A stretch of 60,090 nucleotides of DNA. Origin: Desulfacinum sp. (GTDB taxonomy: Bacteria; Desulfobacterota; Syntrophobacteria; Syntrophobacterales; DSM-9756). The stretch is taken from contig JACIYN010000058.1 of assembly GCA_014359885.1 (NCBI GenBank), forward strand, positions 1 through 60,090, written 5' to 3'. The notes beneath the pieces are model-generated. The model saw only the letters and a program-made list of their open reading frames with translations, had not been told where the DNA came from and made no database searches. This document shows, one piece after another, positions 58,409 to 60,090 of the stretch (position 1 is its first letter; each line of letters begins with the position of its first letter). The position numbers and the translations under genes were made by a program.

Positions 58409-59704
58409 TCACTCCCCGAAGACCTGCCGGAAGATGGTGTCCACGTGCTTCAGGTGGTAGCCCAGGTCGAAGAGCCCTTCCAGTTCGCTTTCGCTCAGAT
58501 GGGCCGTGACCTCCGGGTCCGCCTTGAGCCGTTCCTTCAGATGCCCGCCTTCGTTCCAGACGGCCATGGCGTTTCGCTGCACCAGCCGGTAGGCGTCCTC
58601 CCGGGTGAGGCCCTTGCCCACCAGGGCCAGCAGAACCCGCTGGGAGTAGAGAAGTCCTCCGGTGATTTCCATGTTCCGGCGCATGTTTTCCGGATAGGCC
58701 GTCAGCTTGTCCAGGACCCTCGTCAGCCGGTTGAGCATGTAGTCCAGCAGGATGGTGGAGTCCGGGCCGATGATCCGTTCCACCGAAGAATGGCTGATGT
58801 CCCTTTCGTGCCACAGGGCCACGTTTTCCATGGCCGCCAGGGCGTTTCCGCGAAGCACCCGGGCCAGGCCCGATAGGTTTTCCGAGGCGATGGGGTTCCT
58901 TTTGTGGGGCATGGCCGACGAACCCTTCTGGCCCGGAGCGAAATATTCCTCCGCTTCCCGCACTTCCGTACGCTGGAGATGCCGGATCTCCACGGCGATC
59001 TTTTCGATGCTCGCTCCGATGATGGCCAGGGTCGTAAAAAATTCGGCGTACCGGTCCCTTTGGATCACCTGGGTGCTGATGGGAGCCGGCTTCAGCCCGA
59101 GCCTTTCGCAAACCCGCCTTTCGATTTCCGGATCGATGTTGGCGTAGGTGCCCACGGCCCCCGAGATCTTTCCCACCCGCATGGTTTCCGCCGCCCGTTC
59201 CAGGCGGGCGCGGTTTCGCTGCATCTCGGCGTACCACAGCGCCCACTTGAGGCCGAAGGTCACGGGTTCGGCGTGGATGCCGTGGGAGCGGCCCATCATG
59301 ACCGTGTCCTTGAATTCGAAGGCGCGGCGCTTGAGGACCTCCAGCAGGCGATCCATGTCCTCCAGGAGCAGTTTCGAGGCTTCCTTGAAAAGGAGGGCGT
59401 TGGCCGTGTCCAGGACGTCCGAGGACGTGAGCCCTTCATGGATGAATCGGCTGGCCGGCCCCACGTGCTCCGCCACGCAGGTGAGAAAGGCGATGACGTC
59501 GTGCTGGGTCTCCCGCTCGATCTCGTCGATCCGCTCCACGGTGAAGGCCGCCTTCCGGCGGATTTCGTCCATGGCCTCCGGCGGAATCTCCCCCCGCTCG
59601 GCCCGGGCCTCGCACACCGCCAGTTCCACGTCCAGCCACTTGCGATACTTGTTTTCCTGGGTCCAGATGCGTCCCATCTCGGGGCGCGTGTAGCGTTCGA
59701 TCAT
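58409..59704 (-). CDS. purB: adenylosuccinate lyase
   Basis: A 431-aa fumarase-superfamily enzyme with two roles in purine synthesis (SAICAR and adenylosuccinate cleavage). The ATG at 59704 is preferred (GGAACGGAG upstream). An ATG at 59779 falls in repeat sequence. It starts [60 protein letters not shown] and the family signature [20 protein letters not shown] are intact, as is [20 protein letters not shown]. Length is normal. Confidence 0.95.
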   Translation of the reverse strand: MIERYTRPEMGRIWTQENKYRKWLDVELAVCEARAERGEIPPEAMDEIRRKAAFTVERIDEIERETQHDVIAFLTCVAEHVGPASRFIHEGLTSSDVLDTANALLFKEASKLLLEDMDRLLEVLKRRAFEFKDTVMMGRSHGIHAEPVTFGLKWALWYAEMQRNRARLERAAETMRVGKISGAVGTYANIDPEIERRVCERLGLKPAPISTQVIQRDRYAEFFTTLAIIGASIEKIAVEIRHLQRTEVREAEEYFAPGQKGSSAMPHKRNPIASENLSGLARVLRGNALAAMENVALWHERDISHSSVERIIGPDSTILLDYMLNRLTRVLDKLTAYPENMRRNMEITGGLLYSQRVLLALVGKGLTREDAYRLVQRNAMAVWNEGGHLKERLKADPEVTAHLSESELEGLFDLGYHLKHVDTIFRQVFGE

Positions 59705-59754
59705 CTTCTCCGTTCCTTTCTCTTTCCAGTCGGCGGGCTCTCGGCTCCGTCCCT

Positions 59755-59893
59755 GGAGGCCGTCTGAGAACTCCCCCACCCGTCACTCCCGCGCAAGCGG
59801 GAGTCCCTATGTTGCCGGAAATTACTCCTCCGCAGCCCTGAAGGGTTGCGCTACGGGAAAAGCGGTCATCCCCGGCATTGTCGGACAGGCTCC
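59755..59893. repeat. MITE-like element, copy 3
   Basis: Left end GGAGGCCGTCTGAGAAC (59755-59771). Right end, inverted, GGAGCCTGTCCGACAAT (59893-59877). Twelve of 17 match. Contains TCCCGCGCAAGCGGGAGTCC (from 59787), shared with copy 1, and the CGCAGCCCT palindrome (59831-59856), shared with copy 2. Confidence 0.65.
59831..59856. repeat. palindromic repeat CGCAGCCCT/AGGGTTGCG
   Basis: CGCAGCCCTGAAGGGTTGCG then CTACGG; one G-T type mismatch. Family of 20704 and 51314. Confidence 0.78.
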
Positions 59894-59904
59894 GCGGGCC
59901 CGGG

Positions 59905-60090
59905 TCACTCCAATTTGCCCAGTTGTTGGATCGCCTGGTTGGATCCGAGCAGGATGAGAATGTCTCCCTGGCGGATGGTGAAGTCCGCCTTGGGAATGAA
60001 GATGACCTCTTGGCTCCGGCCGTCCCGGACCGCCAGGACCTGCGTCTCGAAGCGGTTGATGAGGTCCAGCTCCCGCAGGGTCTTTCCCAC
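59905..60090 (-). CDS. TrkA-type K+ uptake regulator or RCK-containing protein, C-terminal part
   Basis: The last 61 or more codons of a minus-strand gene whose start is beyond the window. The sequence TLRELDLINRFETQVLAVRD then IFIPKADFTIRQGDILILLG, with a closing SNQAIQQLGKL, is the RCK_C (TrkA-C) ligand-binding fold. A Met at the very edge is probably internal. The protein could be a KtrA/TrkA subunit or a channel/antiporter with an RCK_C tail. Confidence 0.8.
   Translation of the reverse strand: MGKTLRELDLINRFETQVLAVRDGRSQEVIFIPKADFTIRQGDILILLGSNQAIQQLGKLE

Overview
The window comes from a high-GC, Gram-negative anaerobe, most likely a Desulfobacterota (Deltaproteobacteria, Syntrophobacteria-like) chromosome. 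The reasons are an outer-membrane TolC/RND system, menaquinone made through futalosine, an anaerobic style of amino-acid catabolism, and many palindromic intergenic repeats. No rRNA, tRNA, CRISPR array or intact transposase was found.

Layout. (1) Positions 1-13643, minus strand: most of an extracellular contractile injection system (eCIS, Afp/PVC-like phage-tail device). In transcription order it has a DUF4255 tube-terminator-like protein, an unknown protein, large sheath, tube, second sheath, second tube, LysM-less CIS tube adaptor, a 56-aa protein, gpD-like hub, gpV-like spike, an unknown protein with a hydrophobic C-terminus, gp25-like baseplate, gpJ-like baseplate, and the start of one more gene cut by the window edge. 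A SARP/BTAD regulator (13893-14876) lies just upstream. (2) 15471-21942: a D-amino-acid dehydrogenase divergent from alanine dehydrogenase, then a polar amino-acid ABC importer without its ATPase, and a 2-hydroxyacid dehydrogenase. (3) 22241-29906: a repetitive coiled-coil protein, then a marR - adaptor - RND pump - tolC efflux operon on the minus strand. (4) 29995-34844: YkgJ-type Cys cluster protein, HIT hydrolase, glycosyltransferase, an IspH-UbiA fusion and a tRNA-dihydrouridine synthase. (5) 34841-40683: histidine degradation to formimino-tetrahydrofolate (fchA-like cyclodeaminase, hutI, ftcD, hutU) with a RarD transporter in the opposite direction. (6) 41245-45740: a complete branched-chain amino-acid ABC transporter (liv). 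(7) 46063-48873: mqnB, mqnD and an unknown gene. (8) 49390-51114: a Pgi of the Tal-Pgi type. (9) 51982-57357: a peptide ABC importer with a TAT-type binding protein and a fused double ATPase. (10) 57610-end: an AbrB/PIN toxin-antitoxin pair, purB and the end of a TrkA-type K+ regulator.

How it fits together: uptake of peptides, branched-chain and polar amino acids feeds alanine, histidine and other amino-acid oxidation, with one-carbon units passed to folate. Menaquinone and prenyl metabolism support the membrane electron chain. The eCIS is a separate, presumably SARP-controlled weapon or signalling device.

The most striking non-coding features are five tandem arrays of 7-8 nt purine-rich units. 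Each starts at or just after a stop codon and supplies stop codons in several frames. There are also three MITE-like elements with related inverted termini and several families of dispersed palindromes.
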